Below are positions 11,138 to 23,862 of a DNA stretch of 37,036 nucleotides, piece after piece. The notes beneath the pieces are model-generated. The model searched no databases, was not told the DNA's origin, and saw only the letters and a list, made by a program, of their open reading frames with translations. The stretch is from positions 1 through 37,036 of the forward strand of contig JBNGIO010005625.1 in assembly GCA_049999805.1 (NCBI GenBank), in the 5' to 3' direction. Position numbers and translations under genes: made by a program. The DNA comes from Folioceros fuciformis. Lineage: Eukaryota; Anthocerotophyta; Anthocerotopsida; Anthocerotales. The stretch's first letter is position 1, and every line of letters starts with the position of its first letter.

Positions 11138-11477
11138 AACGGGCACGGGACCAGGCCGGGCCCAGTGGACTAGGCCAGTGAGTCCGCGATCCCGGAGGCT
11201 GGAGACATGTCGTGGTTTGTTCCATGCCTTCCAGATCTGTAGAGTGTGCGTAGTGAAGGCAAGCATCTGTGGAGTGCGTTGGCGCAGTCGGGTCGGGCAG
11301 GGTCGACGATATGCGGTGCTCATCTCTTTTGCGTTCTCGGCATCTCTGTATCCAGCATCTCTTGAGCGGCTTCAGGACATGTCGACAAAGCTGCATAGAC
11401 AACTGCAACTACTGTATGTTTCTGCCGTCGCCGTCAGCCAGCCGGAGTTGAGTTATCCATCCCATCCCCTTTAAGGA

Positions 11478-11486
11478 CCCTAGGGT
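11478..11486 (-). promoter_or_regulatory. Telo-box-like sequence (AAACCCTAG)
   Basis: CTAGGGTTT on plus, AAACCCTAG on minus, matching the plant telo-box AAACCCTA. It lies 1.5 kb upstream of HIP, with no gene start close by, so function is doubtful. Confidence 0.3.
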
Positions 11487-12415
11487 TTCACCGTTTCTTG
11501 GAAGGAGAGCAGCCGCTCATGAGCTGCTGCGCCATGCCCTGCTCTGACCTATAGCTACACGTAGTGTAGTGTTGCAGAGCTGGTGCAGAAAATGCCTTCC
11601 AGCCGGCAGGAGACTTCGAGATGCGAGACCCCGCCCTCTAGCAAGCACTCAACTGCAGTACACTGCTGCAAGCTGGACGGTGGCTGTGAACACGACATGA
11701 AAGGGAAAGGAAGATTCCAGAGCTTTTCCCGCTTCCACACTTCTGACAGGAATGGTTCGCGTTATGTGAAAACCTAAAGCTACGCTACCTCTTTTCTCTG
11801 CTGGCGTCTTTAGCGCACCACCCACCCACTCTGAGAGTACTGTTGGCATCAAATAGAGGTAGGCGTTGGCTTGTCGTACCGCGGTTATTTCGAAGTACAT
11901 AAAGTAACGAGCGCTACCTGCATCAAATCGCTTCAGGTAGCTGCGCTTGCTGTGGTACCTCTCAAGGCATGGGAATCAAGAAAAGCGTCTCATCCGACGG
12001 TTTGCACAGGGCACTATTTGGAAAATGCAGTTGAGGTAAGACCCAGATCAGGCACTGACAAGGTGAACATCCACGTACATACATGCCGAAGAGGGCGAGA
12101 GTTTCCTACCTACATGGACTGCTTCCAATCCTTCCTTTCCACGCCAGGCCGTGAGTAAATAATATCCCACAGTTCAATCACAGATAGGTGCTGACTGCAG
12201 GCAGCACGACAACCTGCTTCCCATGGGACTGGGCACATCGGTCCGTTCTATCGATGCACACAGTACGGAATTCCGACTGCGGCCACCTGTTGCTAACATT
12301 CCTCCCCCCACCTCGTGGGACTGTCACAGCGAAAATTTGCTGTGAAAATTTGCCGTAGAACGGTTGTCCCCCCACCTAGGTGTGACTGAAACGGGGAACT
12401 GGGCTGCACCTGTAT

Positions 12416-15400
12416 TTACTCGGGCCTGGCATATCCGCCTCTACTTAACTTAAAGGTACCCCTGCATCCCAAAATGACACAGTTCCAGAGATGAGCTTCT
12501 CTACAAGCAAATGTGCTGGTCAAGTCAAACAGGCAGAGCTCACGTACCAGAATCTGTGGCATCGAAACAAGTGACCAAGACAGGCCGTATAGACAAGCGG
12601 CAATCCCTACTCCCGCTCCGAAGATGTGCAGGAGTCGTGTGTTATCCTGGTTCGGCACAAAGACTGATTTCAACTTATTCGTCATCTCGAACAGTCGGTA
12701 AGAAACCTGCCGGCAACCAAGTGAATTGTTATTCCTTACTCAACAACATGCAAAAACCATGGATCCAGAAACCATGCCTATTCCTGTTCCCCTCTTACCA
12801 TCAAACATAGATCTCAGGGGCTGACAGAAGGCGGATGCACAACGAGAACAAAGGATTACTATAAGAACTTACCGCTATGTAAATTGTGGATGCCAACATC
12901 AAGTTTAACATCGGGTAGTTCGGAATGAACGACAATAACAACGCGGGTTGACCATCTGGTACACTGCTTCTGTAAGACACCAGAGATAAATACGTAAGAA
13001 CACTATAGATATCATAGATGCCTGAAAGGTCACGGATCAACCAGGTTGTGGGTGCATGCCTCAGCCAAATGTGGAACTGTGCAATGTACGTTTCCAAAGT
13101 GAGCTTGCCAAGCCATCTGAAACAAGAGCAAGTTGGAAACAACTCATAGTAAGCAAGCTCATAACACCAGGGCATCAAAACACAAAGCAAATCAGACCAT
13201 CTGTCAGGAAGTGGGGATACTTCAGGTGCAGTTTTGACTTACGCGAAAAGGGCAAGCGACCAGTTCCGTAGTGGCTGCGTGAAGTTGCGAAGCCCAATGT
13301 ATGCTCTACAAGGTGGCAGGACATTGTCAGGATATCATACAGAGATGATGACTGGAAACGAGAGATCAAATACATCTTCACATACGTGATAGGTATCCAC
13401 GACGTGTAAGGATGCAGCTTGTTATAGCTGACTTTGTCAAGCTTGTAGATATGAACGTACCATAAGTGTCCTACCTGCCATCCGAAGCGCTTACCGTCAG
13501 TATTGAGATAAAAAAGCCATTAAATGAGGTATTACACATGAGGCGTTCAGTAATACGAGCATCGAATGACTTGTGACTTACCGTCAGGCAAGTCACAACG
13601 ATAGTTGTCTTGATTGCAACTCGTGCCCGGACCTCTAATCCTTCAAGTTTTTCCAACCATCTCTCAACCTGTCGAAATACATGGACGCGTGAGGAAACAC
13701 TATATGACATGTGACAACTCAAGAACCATTTGACGACCTCGGATCGCACCGCCTAAGGATGGCAGGCAGTGTGATAAGGACAAGATTGCCAAGGCTTACC
13801 GTTGGATGGAAGTATGCATAGATCATGCCAATTATCCACACATAGCGATCAAGCCCTGATCTGAAGTGCCACTCGTGAAGAACCGGCATTTTTGGTTTGT
13901 TGGGATTTGGATCAGCATATCCTGTGAACAACGACCAAGTTTCCCGCATTACCAATCTGTGATGGAAAGGATCCAACAACAGCCATCTTCACGAGGGAAA
14001 CCACCCACAGATCTTCCGCTTACCCATTAGGAAAGTCAGAGGTCCCCAAATAAGGTCAAAGACTCCGGGTATCTCCCATATGACGAATACCACAGCAAAG
14101 CACGCTGCGATTTTTCCGGCAATTACTGCTGGCACTTCGTTGTACTTGTGAAAAGCCGCGAGAGCACAGTAAACCATCACCGTGAACAGAGTGTGCATCG
14201 GGCAAATGTAATAGAGCATGTAGCTGTTGTTCAGCACGATACAGCAGAAAACGACGAGAAAATTGAGTCGCCACATCATCTGCAAAACGAACTCAATTTA
14301 ACTTCAGGAAGAGACACGAAAGCCAACAGACAGACACCACGTTGTACACGGCACCACCATGAAAATTGAATGTAAAATGTAAGTACCTGGAAAAAGCGCC
14401 CAAGACTGAAGTCTTTCCGCACATAATAATAAGAAAAGTTGCCAAACCCAGTCATCCATACATAAGCTGCTATGAACACTCGAATTGCATTGTAAATCTC
14501 CGTTGCTGCAAAGTAATGATACATCAAAAACAAGACCTGAAACAGCAAGAGCCCACAGTGTTAGGGATCCAACATTTGGGAAGAGCGCTGGTACCCGATA
14601 GCTTGCAAACCCGTGATCACACATTGGAAGATGATGACAAGAAAGACGACTCTCAAGTAACTGCAATACGCTCTCACCTGCATCCAACCTTTCCATTCTT
14701 CCGTCTGATGTCGGTTCAGGTACAGAATAGACTTGCCAGATGCCACAGACTTTTCGACATGTTGTTTTAAAGAGGTCAAGGCCGACACTATGACAAGTAG
14801 GAGGTACAAGAATAAAAATAAATCTCGGTTATAGTTCTGCACAAGAGGTAAAGAAGGAAACTGTGAGAAGTATGTTTCATCTCATGTCTCCAGTGGTCCA
14901 AAGCAACTGGGTCCAAAACTCGATTAGCACTTGCTCCAGGGGACATTTGATAAGAAGTACCTTTTTTGACTCGCCAAATATTTGCGTCCTGTCGCAGATG
15001 TAGAAATAGGAAAGGAGACCTACAAACTCGGCACTGCGAGCAGGAGAGTGGAGAGGTCAATCACTGCTGGGAATGAAAGACAGCACTTGACATTGGACTT
15101 GGACGGGTAGACTCACATGGCCCGCAGGGTTAGGCGACTTTCCACCAGAAATGCCTCGTCCAAGGTCAAAAACCTACAAAAAGGACAAAGAATGTCGCAA
15201 ATTGGCATCCAATTCTAGCCAACCACATTCTGCTGCCAGTTACACCCCATTACTCTGAGTGCTCAGAGCTGAGTGACAGAAAAGTGGGATCTGTTGATCG
15301 CAGAAACGAAGGACAAGCTTGATTCAGATTGGCACACATACTTCAGCAGCTGTGACTTCACTGATGGAATAGTAACCTTTGTCGCTCCCAGTGGCAAGTC

Positions 15401-15720
15401 GACGTCCAGGAGCACCGTCCTCTCATCATTCTTCACTGAGCCGATCTCCAACTCGGACAGACTGATATCCGAGTGACTGCATTCACATGAAAGATCGTAA
15501 CTCCTCCGCATCAAATGGTAGCAAGTTATGCCTAAAAGAGCTCCAAAGCTCGCGCTTACACTTTGACAGAAGCTCGCTGCCGCCTGAAGGCAAGGAATTC
15601 CGAATAGATCCATGCAAACAGGAGAGGCGTAGCCCCAAGGAAGAAAGCAAACTGCCAGAAACACCGAATCAGATGACCATCCCGACACACCCACCCTGAA
15701 CTAAATTTCCAAGAAACCAT
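12416..15720 (-). CDS. RWA: RWA-type polysaccharide O-acetylation protein (Cas1p-like), 14 exons
   Basis: Reduced Wall Acetylation family: Golgi multi-pass membrane protein needed to supply acetyl groups to cell-wall polysaccharides. Exons (minus): 15720-15560, 15476-15342, 15173-15117, 15033-14961, 14836-14678, 14536-14387, 14279-14024, 13921-13800, 13668-13582, 13474-13386, 13305-13243, 13116-13060, 12969-12873, 12706-12416; total 598 aa. Hallmarks in order: TM1 ([18 protein letters not shown]), [99 protein letters not shown]. Exon 12 ends at a GC donor. The last exon continues about 40 residues beyond the usual PQ(K/I)LV end, or is spliced again after CTG at the GTACGT in that exon. An ATG at 15738 is an alternative start adding six residues. 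Confidence 0.93.
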
Positions 15721-16633
15721 GCCAAACGTGACCAGCATCGGCTTCCACTCCGATCTCGACTACGCATTGCACAAAGCTCAACCCTTGCACCGCAGCACCA
15801 CCGGATTGCATCAGATCAGAGCTATACAACAGACCTGGCCAACTCCGCGTCCAACCATTCTGCTCGCGCCACCGAGGGAGCTTGCAACAATAAATCGGTG
15901 CTCAGTTCCACCGGCCGAGCATCCTGAGGAGCCTAGAATTCACACCCCAGCGTGCCAACCAGACGGAGCTCTCCTGGTTCGCGAGAGATCAGACTCGGCT
16001 TCTTCATCTCGGCAACGGCAGCATCGGCGGTAGCAGGCCACGCGTGGGATGAGACCGGCGAGGGGAAGAAATGATGGGCTGCCTCGCAGATGACGAGGAG
16101 ACGGACATCCCATAGCCTTGAGAACACCACCTTCGTCAATGCAAATTCCGGAGACCATGTGGAAACCGTGTTACAGAGCAAGGCAAGCACACATGAATTC
16201 TTACCCAACTCCCTTGGACGTTCAGTACAGACGCACCGTGCCTGTCCCAAGTTCACGCAACCCAGCCACCTAGCCCTAATGGCCTCAAACTAAGCCATGT
16301 CTAGACTACACGTACTAAAGGAAAAAGCCGCTTCAAGGTTCAGGCCTCGCTCCACATGTTCCATGTGGCGCAACAGGTACTTATGTATGTAACTACACAT
16401 CGTTTTCTTTGATAGCCAGCTCTTGGCTTTTCTTGTCATGGGACCGAATGTTTCTGCCTCCATGGAAATACCATGTGCGACCCCATGTCTTAGGTTCATG
16501 GTGGGAGACCAGACATTTTGGCAATTTGGACGTGTATCCATTGTATTATTATTAATTTATAATATATTATAAAAATTAATTTTATGATACTATTCATTCA
16601 TTCAGTGATTTAATAGGATTTATTCCTCAGAAT

Positions 16634-16710
16634 AAAAAGATAATTACTTGCTAAGTATCAAAAAGAAAATTACTTGCTAAGTATAAAAAGAAAATTACTT
16701 GCTAAGTATC
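16634..16710 (+). repeat. Three-copy 25-26 bp tandem repeat upstream of eS4
   Basis: Unit AAAAAGAAAATTACTTGCTA followed by AGTATC, at 16634-16659, 16660-16684 and 16685-16710. Copy 1 has one A-to-T change and copy 2 lacks the last C. It is followed by a two-copy ACTGAAAAGGAAA repeat at about 16739-16775. It lies 210 bp upstream of the eS4 start. Confidence 0.9.
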
Positions 16711-16792
16711 ATGATGTATACTTCCATTCGCTGCAGATACTGAAAAGGAAAAGAAGGATACTGAAAAGGAAACTGGATGCCTATTTAGATAG

Positions 16793-18101
<1,309 letters not shown>

Positions 18102-18889
18102 ATTGCTGGAGTGGCGGCACTTTAAGTCGTAAGTGCTCGGGTAATTGCTTACGGTGGGAGCTGGCATCGTGGGGACCCGAGATTAGATTGGACATTTTGA
18201 TGCAGCTGTCCTTGAGGATCCTAGATGGGTCATTTGTTGGAGTAACAGGCGTTTTAACATAGCCGTCTGATTTTGGATTCGTCGCCATGTATGGATTCGT
18301 CACGCTGAGACTGTATCTCTCTTCTAGTTTGTGATTTTATGTGTCTCGCTGAAAGACGAGATCATACTACCCGATCTCCTGTTGCTTGTCCTTGCTGCTA
18401 GATGAGAACTTGGCTGTAGTTTAAAACAGTCAGTCTCCATTCTTTTGACCAAGCAATGACTAAAACATCATTTTCGGGGTTGGATTTCTTCACAGCCGTG
18501 GTTCAAATCCGTTCCGAACAGGCGACGTTAGTACAAATTGGTAGCACAAAACTTGCGTTAAAGATTAGAGCTCCCACACGCGCCAACGAATCATTGCTTT
18601 CCCAAGTCCGAGGGACAAATGAAAGTACGCAGCCCAGACATACCAAGGAACGTCTCACAAGTATGTCTGTATATATATATCACAAACTCGGCTGCATTTA
18701 AGCCATGTAGGCATTAAAAATCAATACAATCTCGCGTGTCGGCGCTGTTGCGGTCGTATTAAAAGATGAGGCTTTCTTCCGATTCCTCGTGCGAGAAGAA
18801 CAGGAAGCCCAGCACATATCTCTCGGTTCGGGCTAAGGACGACGAAGTTACCTCTTACCAGCACTTGCAGCATGCCGGTCAAGAATCGT
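18102..18889. other. Convergent intergenic region between eS4 and ABCA
   Basis: Contains the 3' UTRs of both converging genes. No coding region, repeat or RNA gene is recognisable. Confidence 0.6.
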
Positions 18890-21800
18890 TCAACCACTGG
18901 CCACAACACTTGGATCGATGCTCCTGCCAATCGACGGTGCTTTGCCACTCCTTCTGGTGAGAGATCGTCTGCTGGTGTTACGGATTAGCTCGCTGCTGCT
19001 AGAGCCAGCTTGTGGTGCGGGAGCAGGCTTCATTTCGGAATGTGCGGAAATTTTCAAAGCCCCAGTGTCATCTTGTTGCCAATGCACTTCGACCATGAGT
19101 CCATAAGGCGCGTCTGCTGACTCTGTGCCTGGTATGGCCACAAACTGTGCTCCAATTGGGACCTACAAGCCAAGGTACGGTTAAGCAAATGGTGCGGTAG
19201 CTGTCCACTTCGGCATCTCACCATCTCACAAACAAGACTACCTGGACGCTTCGTGTTGGTGTGACGGTTAGGAGCTCGTAACGCCCTTCGACTGTCGCAG
19301 TTTCCAGCTCTGCCTGTCGTGCAATGTTGAGGAATACTTCGTCAAGAGTGGTCAAGCTGAGTTGAATGTCCGTGACTCCCAGTTCCCGTTCGCATTCATG
19401 AAGACCCAAGAAAAACTCCTGCATAAGGCACGAATCCCGTAAGTCTACCGTGTTACAGTCTTAGCTCGTAGCGACTATCATGGCAAACGAACCGTGAGCT
19501 TGCTCTCGAACTTGCGAGGAACGATGAAAGAGATGTAGGCTTTGTTCTCCTCAGATGGAACCACACCCAATCCCTGTAAGTTTAGCATCGTCATCAGAAC
19601 TGTTCCTTCTCATGGTGACATAGGAACCAAAATTATACAAGACAAGACACTTACATCCAAAAAGTACTTCCGAACATTGGCTCTCCTCCTTGTATCTTCC
19701 TCTGGACTGAGAGTTTCTCTAGTTGCCTTCCGGACACTGACGTTCACCACGTACCCAGAACCAAATCTTGACTTCAGGTGTATAGAAGTTCCAATGCACC
19801 TCAACTGTCCTTTTGCCATAATAGCAATCCTGTCACCAAGGATGTCGGCTTCCTCCATGGAGTGAGTTGTCAAGACAATGGCACGCCCCTTTTTAGCAAC
19901 TTCGATGATGTCCCACACGTATCTTCTAGTAATGGGGTCCATCCCTGTGGTCTGCACAATGGCAGTAGCACAGAACATGAAGTTGTAACTGGTAAACGCA
20001 TAGCCTAGCGACAGGCTCAAACGCTAAACGGTTGTTTCTATGTTACCGGTTCATCCAAAAACACAATCTTTGGATCTCCAATGAGTGCAATGGCAACACT
20101 AAGGCGTCGCTTCATGCCCCCGCTGAAGCTGCCTGATCTGACGTTGGCTGCATCCGATAGCTTTACTTGTGCTAACAACTCGTCGGCAACCTGTTGCGTC
20201 ATACAAGAGAACGTCCCAGCACACACCAGGTTCAAGACCGAGACTTTTTGTAACCTCCAATCACATCAGCCTGATTATCAGTGAGTGCGTCAGTGAGTGG
20301 GATTTGGAAACAAACGCTAGAGAACTCCACTTGCCGATTTAATGTCCGAACGAGGAATCCCTTTAATATTGGCAAATAGATGCAAGTGCTCCTGGCCAGA
20401 TAGCGACTCCCATAGAATATCAAACTGTTAAAGCAAATCAATTGTTCCATCAGATACAATCTCTCCAAGCTTCCAAAGGTCACACAACACAGCGGGTACA
20501 TCATGTGCAAACTCTACCTGAGGACAAACGCCCATAAAACTCCTTATCCGAGAAATTCCAGCTGGATCCCGAATAGATTGACCGTAGATGAGACCTGAGA
20601 AGAGAGCACTTGCATCACTAAGACTGGCATGGAAGATAGCGGATCCCTCCCAAACAACGAAGATGCGCAATATTGAACACAGTACGCACCATCTCCAGAC
20701 GTGGTAGGGATAATTCCTGTCAAACAGTTTATGGTCGTGGTCTTTCCAGCACCATTCGGGCCCAGCAAACAAAAAAGCTTATCTTTCTCAATGTTGAACC
20801 ATGTTCCCTATTGCACAAGAGAAAGATCTCATGGGTAAGCAACCAGACCTTCTGCAATCCCATGGACACCTCATGAAACTGATCATTTCTGTCATCAAAT
20901 GTCAGGATAATGTCATTCGCAAAAGAAAACGTAGTGACACCACGTTTACCTTCACTGCATGAAATGCTGGAGTTCTCACGCACTTGCAACATCCTAGTGT
21001 TGAGACTCCAGGGAAGGTCTTCACTAGCCCTCGTACTTGAACAGCAATGTTAGGGTCATCGGCGTGAACAGGAGGCTGCTGCTGGACCAGCTCCTTTTCA
21101 GCTAGGACGTCCACGTCTTCAGAATACTCAGAGGAGAGCACCGGAGGCAGGGAGCTAGTGCAAGAGCAACATCCACCACCTGCATCCCTACTCGTTAGAG
21201 GTGGCACAATCAAGCTTCTACGACTCCTCCTCAATCTGATTCGATGGGAAACTTGCAAGAAGAAACCCTGACCAACCTTCAGTAGCGTTGTTAGCTCTGC
21301 CAGTCCAGTAAGATGGCCAAACGAAGTAGAAGCAGGGCTTTCTCACACCATTCACATCAGGCAGTATATTGTCGAAGTATATCGCTAACGTGAACCAAAC
21401 AAGGAACAGTACGAGAAGCCAATTATAGATCGCTCCCTGCACCAGATCAACACGTACGAATGTCAAGACGTAAAGTGTCTTCAACCGTGACTAGACGCCA
21501 TGGCAGACAAAGAAAGACGTTTGATGGCATCAATTCGCACCATGGTAATTGCGCAGCTCGTGTTTTGCTCGTAACAATCGTATCGGCGAGACCAGCTAAT
21601 ACCATTGTCCTCTTTGGTTGCAGTAGCCTCCCCTAAGTGAGAGAGACCTATGGCTAGAAGATTTGGGGGAAACAGTGACCAAAGATTTTCGATACTTTTG
21701 GGGCCACTATCGTATGGAAAGCCGAAAGCTGTCACAAGCTACAACGCCACCAGTCATCCACCAGTCAGGTCTCAATGTCAGAGGGTGCTGAACTCCACAT

Positions 21801-23393
21801 GAAAAATATCTCTAGATGTAGTGATCGCGGTCTCCTTGTCATACCTGAGTTAGGAACCCCACAATGAATATGAAGAAACCAGCAGTTGTAGCAGATGCGG
21901 CCTTGGTGATGAAAGTGGAAATCATGAAAGCGAATCCCGTCTGCATGTTAACATTCCGTTACACCAAAGCTTCAACGTGGCACAGACGGAGTCCCGAAAA
22001 AGCTGAAATGAGTAGGGACTTCTGAAAGGTCGTCAGGCCAAACGTACCATATTCACTTGGAACAGGAAAAAGAGAAAGAATAACACTAAGAAGTCGTTGT
22101 TCAGGAAGAAATCGAACTGGAAAATCATGCCGAAAATAACCAGGAGAATCGATGAAACAAGTGTCAAGGCCACCTCCCACACCAACCACGTAAGCCAATA
22201 GGCAGAGTCGATAAGACCCATCAAAGACATTGCCTGCATTTGATGCGAAGATGACCTCATCAATAATCTGCTTGATTTCCAGACCATAAGCTCTGACGAC
22301 AATAGTCAAAGTGCAAGAGAAATAACCTGGCGCAGCTTCAGCTCCCGCTCTGTGACAAGATTGCTGATCTGTATCACAAATCCAAACATGGCTGCTGCTA
22401 GCAAGAACGTCGGACCGATTGTCCCTACTGTGGAAAACGTATCTATTGCTGGGTGGGCAAACTCTGTGAACCTCACATCCCATCCCAGGTTGTCATCTGC
22501 AAACAGGCATCTGAAGTCAGAAATCTGCAACACGAGCACCGAAGGAAAAAAAAAATCCTGGAATCATCAGCAGCAGAGGATCAGCCACCACACCATTCGC
22601 TATGAAACGAGCGATCTCCCTCTCGGCAGCAGCCTGCAGAGGCATCCGGAACTTGAAGACTTGATCCTCGTATTTCCCCCGCTGCTGCTTCGCCGTGGAA
22701 TTGGTCTGAAGTCCATAAGCGATGACATTAGGTCCATACTCTTGAAAGTGCAAGGCTCCCGGAGTTCGCATAGTATTGTTCAACAACCATTCGTCCACAT
22801 CCGCAGGTGTTGCAAACCCCATCACCTACACAAAGACAAGCCGATCTCAGTAAGACTGACTGAAACCATGCTGCCACCACGAAAACGCAATTCATCCACA
22901 ATAACAGCCAGACCAAACCAACACATCACCAATTCCGTCGGCCGCACCTCACAGTCAATCGGACACCCGTGCCGCAATCACAACCACTGCGTACCTTTTT
23001 GTCCGGAATCACCCGACCAAGATTCCTCGACATGATATGCTGCACGATAGTCCGCACGTTGAGACTCCCATTCCCGCTGTACAGAAAATCATAGCACGGA
23101 TTTTCGCCGTCACTCTTGATGTAAAAACCACTTTCACAAGCCGGGATAGGCGTAATAGCCTTCGCCTCCGGGTTCCTCAAATTCTTGTACCCCGTAGTGT
23201 TCCTGTTAGACGCCTGGATGGCCTTGTCCACAGCGAAGATGAGGAAAATGAAGAAAAAGGACGCAGCCAGCTGCAACAAGGTGGCGCGCTTGTTGCGGAT
23301 CGACAGAATCCAATTCTTCGTCAACAGAGCAGCACATTGCTGCCAGAAGAGGCGCAGCCCCGTGGCCCTCTGACCACTCCCCTGGCCGACCAT
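18890..23393 (-). CDS. Half-size ABC transporter, subfamily A, 16 exons
   Basis: ABCA half-transporter (one membrane domain plus one ATPase), probably moving lipids or related molecules; plant half-size ABCAs such as ABCA9 act at the ER. Exons (minus): 23393-22995, 22825-22594, 22496-22327, 22233-22048, 21940-21845, 21738-21541, 21436-21277, 21179-20950, 20807-20690, 20594-20518, 20424-20335, 20190-20047, 19951-19655, 19573-19493, 19418-19242, 19162-18890; 975 aa. TM1 is near residues 38-56, the large loop carries NTT/NST glycosylation sites, and further TMs lie in exons 3-7 ([26 protein letters not shown]). Walker A is GPNGAGKT (about 573-580), signature FSGGMKRR (about 674-681), Walker B IVFLDEP with D698/E699, switch His near 730 in TTHSMEEAD. 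Intron 11 has a GC donor. The start is supported by an in-frame stop ten codons upstream. The substrate cannot be read from sequence. Confidence 0.94.
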
Positions 23394-23484
23394 TTCAGCT
23401 CCAGATCCCCAACCTTCTTGTCAATCCCCGAGCTGCTCCGCCTCCGCCACCGCTTCCTCCCCGCAGTGCGCACAGCAGCTGAGG

Positions 23485-23584
23485 NNNNNNNNNNNNNNNN
23501 NNNNNNNNNNNNNNNNNNNNNNNNNNNNNNNNNNNNNNNNNNNNNNNNNNNNNNNNNNNNNNNNNNNNNNNNNNNNNNNNNNNN
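23485..23584. other. Assembly gap (100 N) upstream of ABCA
   Basis: Exactly 100 N in the 5' region of the ABCA gene. The left flank is GC-rich 5' UTR of ABCA and the right flank is AT-rich, so real sequence may be missing, including the ABCA promoter. Confidence 0.95.
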
Positions 23585-23647
23585 GGGTGGTGAGCCATGT
23601 AAAATAATTTTGAATAATATAAGTTTTGGAATTCGTAGAGAGTACCT

Positions 23648-23721
23648 GCTCTGATAGCTCAGATGGCTAGAGCACCCGTTTAGTAAGCGGGAGGTCCTGA
23701 GTTCAATTCTCAGTTAGAGCA
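23648..23721 (+). tRNA. tRNA-Thr (anticodon AGU)
   Basis: Full cloverleaf: acceptor GCTCTGA pairs with TTAGAGC plus discriminator A; D stem GCTC/GAGC; anticodon stem CCCGT/GCGGG around loop TTAGTAA (anticodon AGT, read as inosine-modified AGU for Thr); T stem CTGAG/CTCAG around TTCAATT. No intron and no encoded CCA, as expected for a nuclear gene. A TTTT Pol III terminator follows at about 23727. It lies about 140 bp before the F-box gene on the same strand. Confidence 0.93.
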
Positions 23722-23862
23722 TACACTTTTGGTCACAATTAAGCATGTGCATGTGGAGCTGCTGAGCGTCAAGGGATCCATGGTCGGGAACCGCTGGTAG
23801 CGTGCTTCCGCAAGACGGTGAGGCCGCTGACCAGTAACTGGTCAGGCAGTGGGTTTCGGGTT

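Larger units (their letters stand above)
9920..12415. other. Long upstream region of HIP with low-complexity DNA
   Basis: About 2.5 kb between the HIP start and the RWA stop, both on minus. It holds a GGGGCT microsatellite, GGGCCC repeats, GAAGG tracts near 10620-10650, an ATTCA/ATTCC tract near 10775-10795, GTAC palindromes and one telo-box-like sequence. Open frames here (for example proline-glycine or Gln-Pro runs) come from the repeats. No gene is recognisable. Confidence 0.6.

Noticed and set aside
10988-11474. Gly-Pro-rich open frames on both strands
   Set aside because: Products of the GGGCCC repeat; frames are open on both strands at once because of base composition.
15263-15694. 143-codon frame as an alternative first exon of RWA
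   Set aside because: Its first two-thirds lie in the wrong frame for RWA; the hydrophobic N-terminal helix ([18 protein letters not shown]) is in another frame and splices correctly to exon 2.
16540-16720. Transposon or organelle insertion in the AT-rich island
   Set aside because: No terminal inverted repeats, target duplication or organelle gene sequence visible; only short tandem repeats.
22352-23035. 227-codon open frame on plus
   Set aside because: Antisense to the well-supported ABCA exons 1-3.
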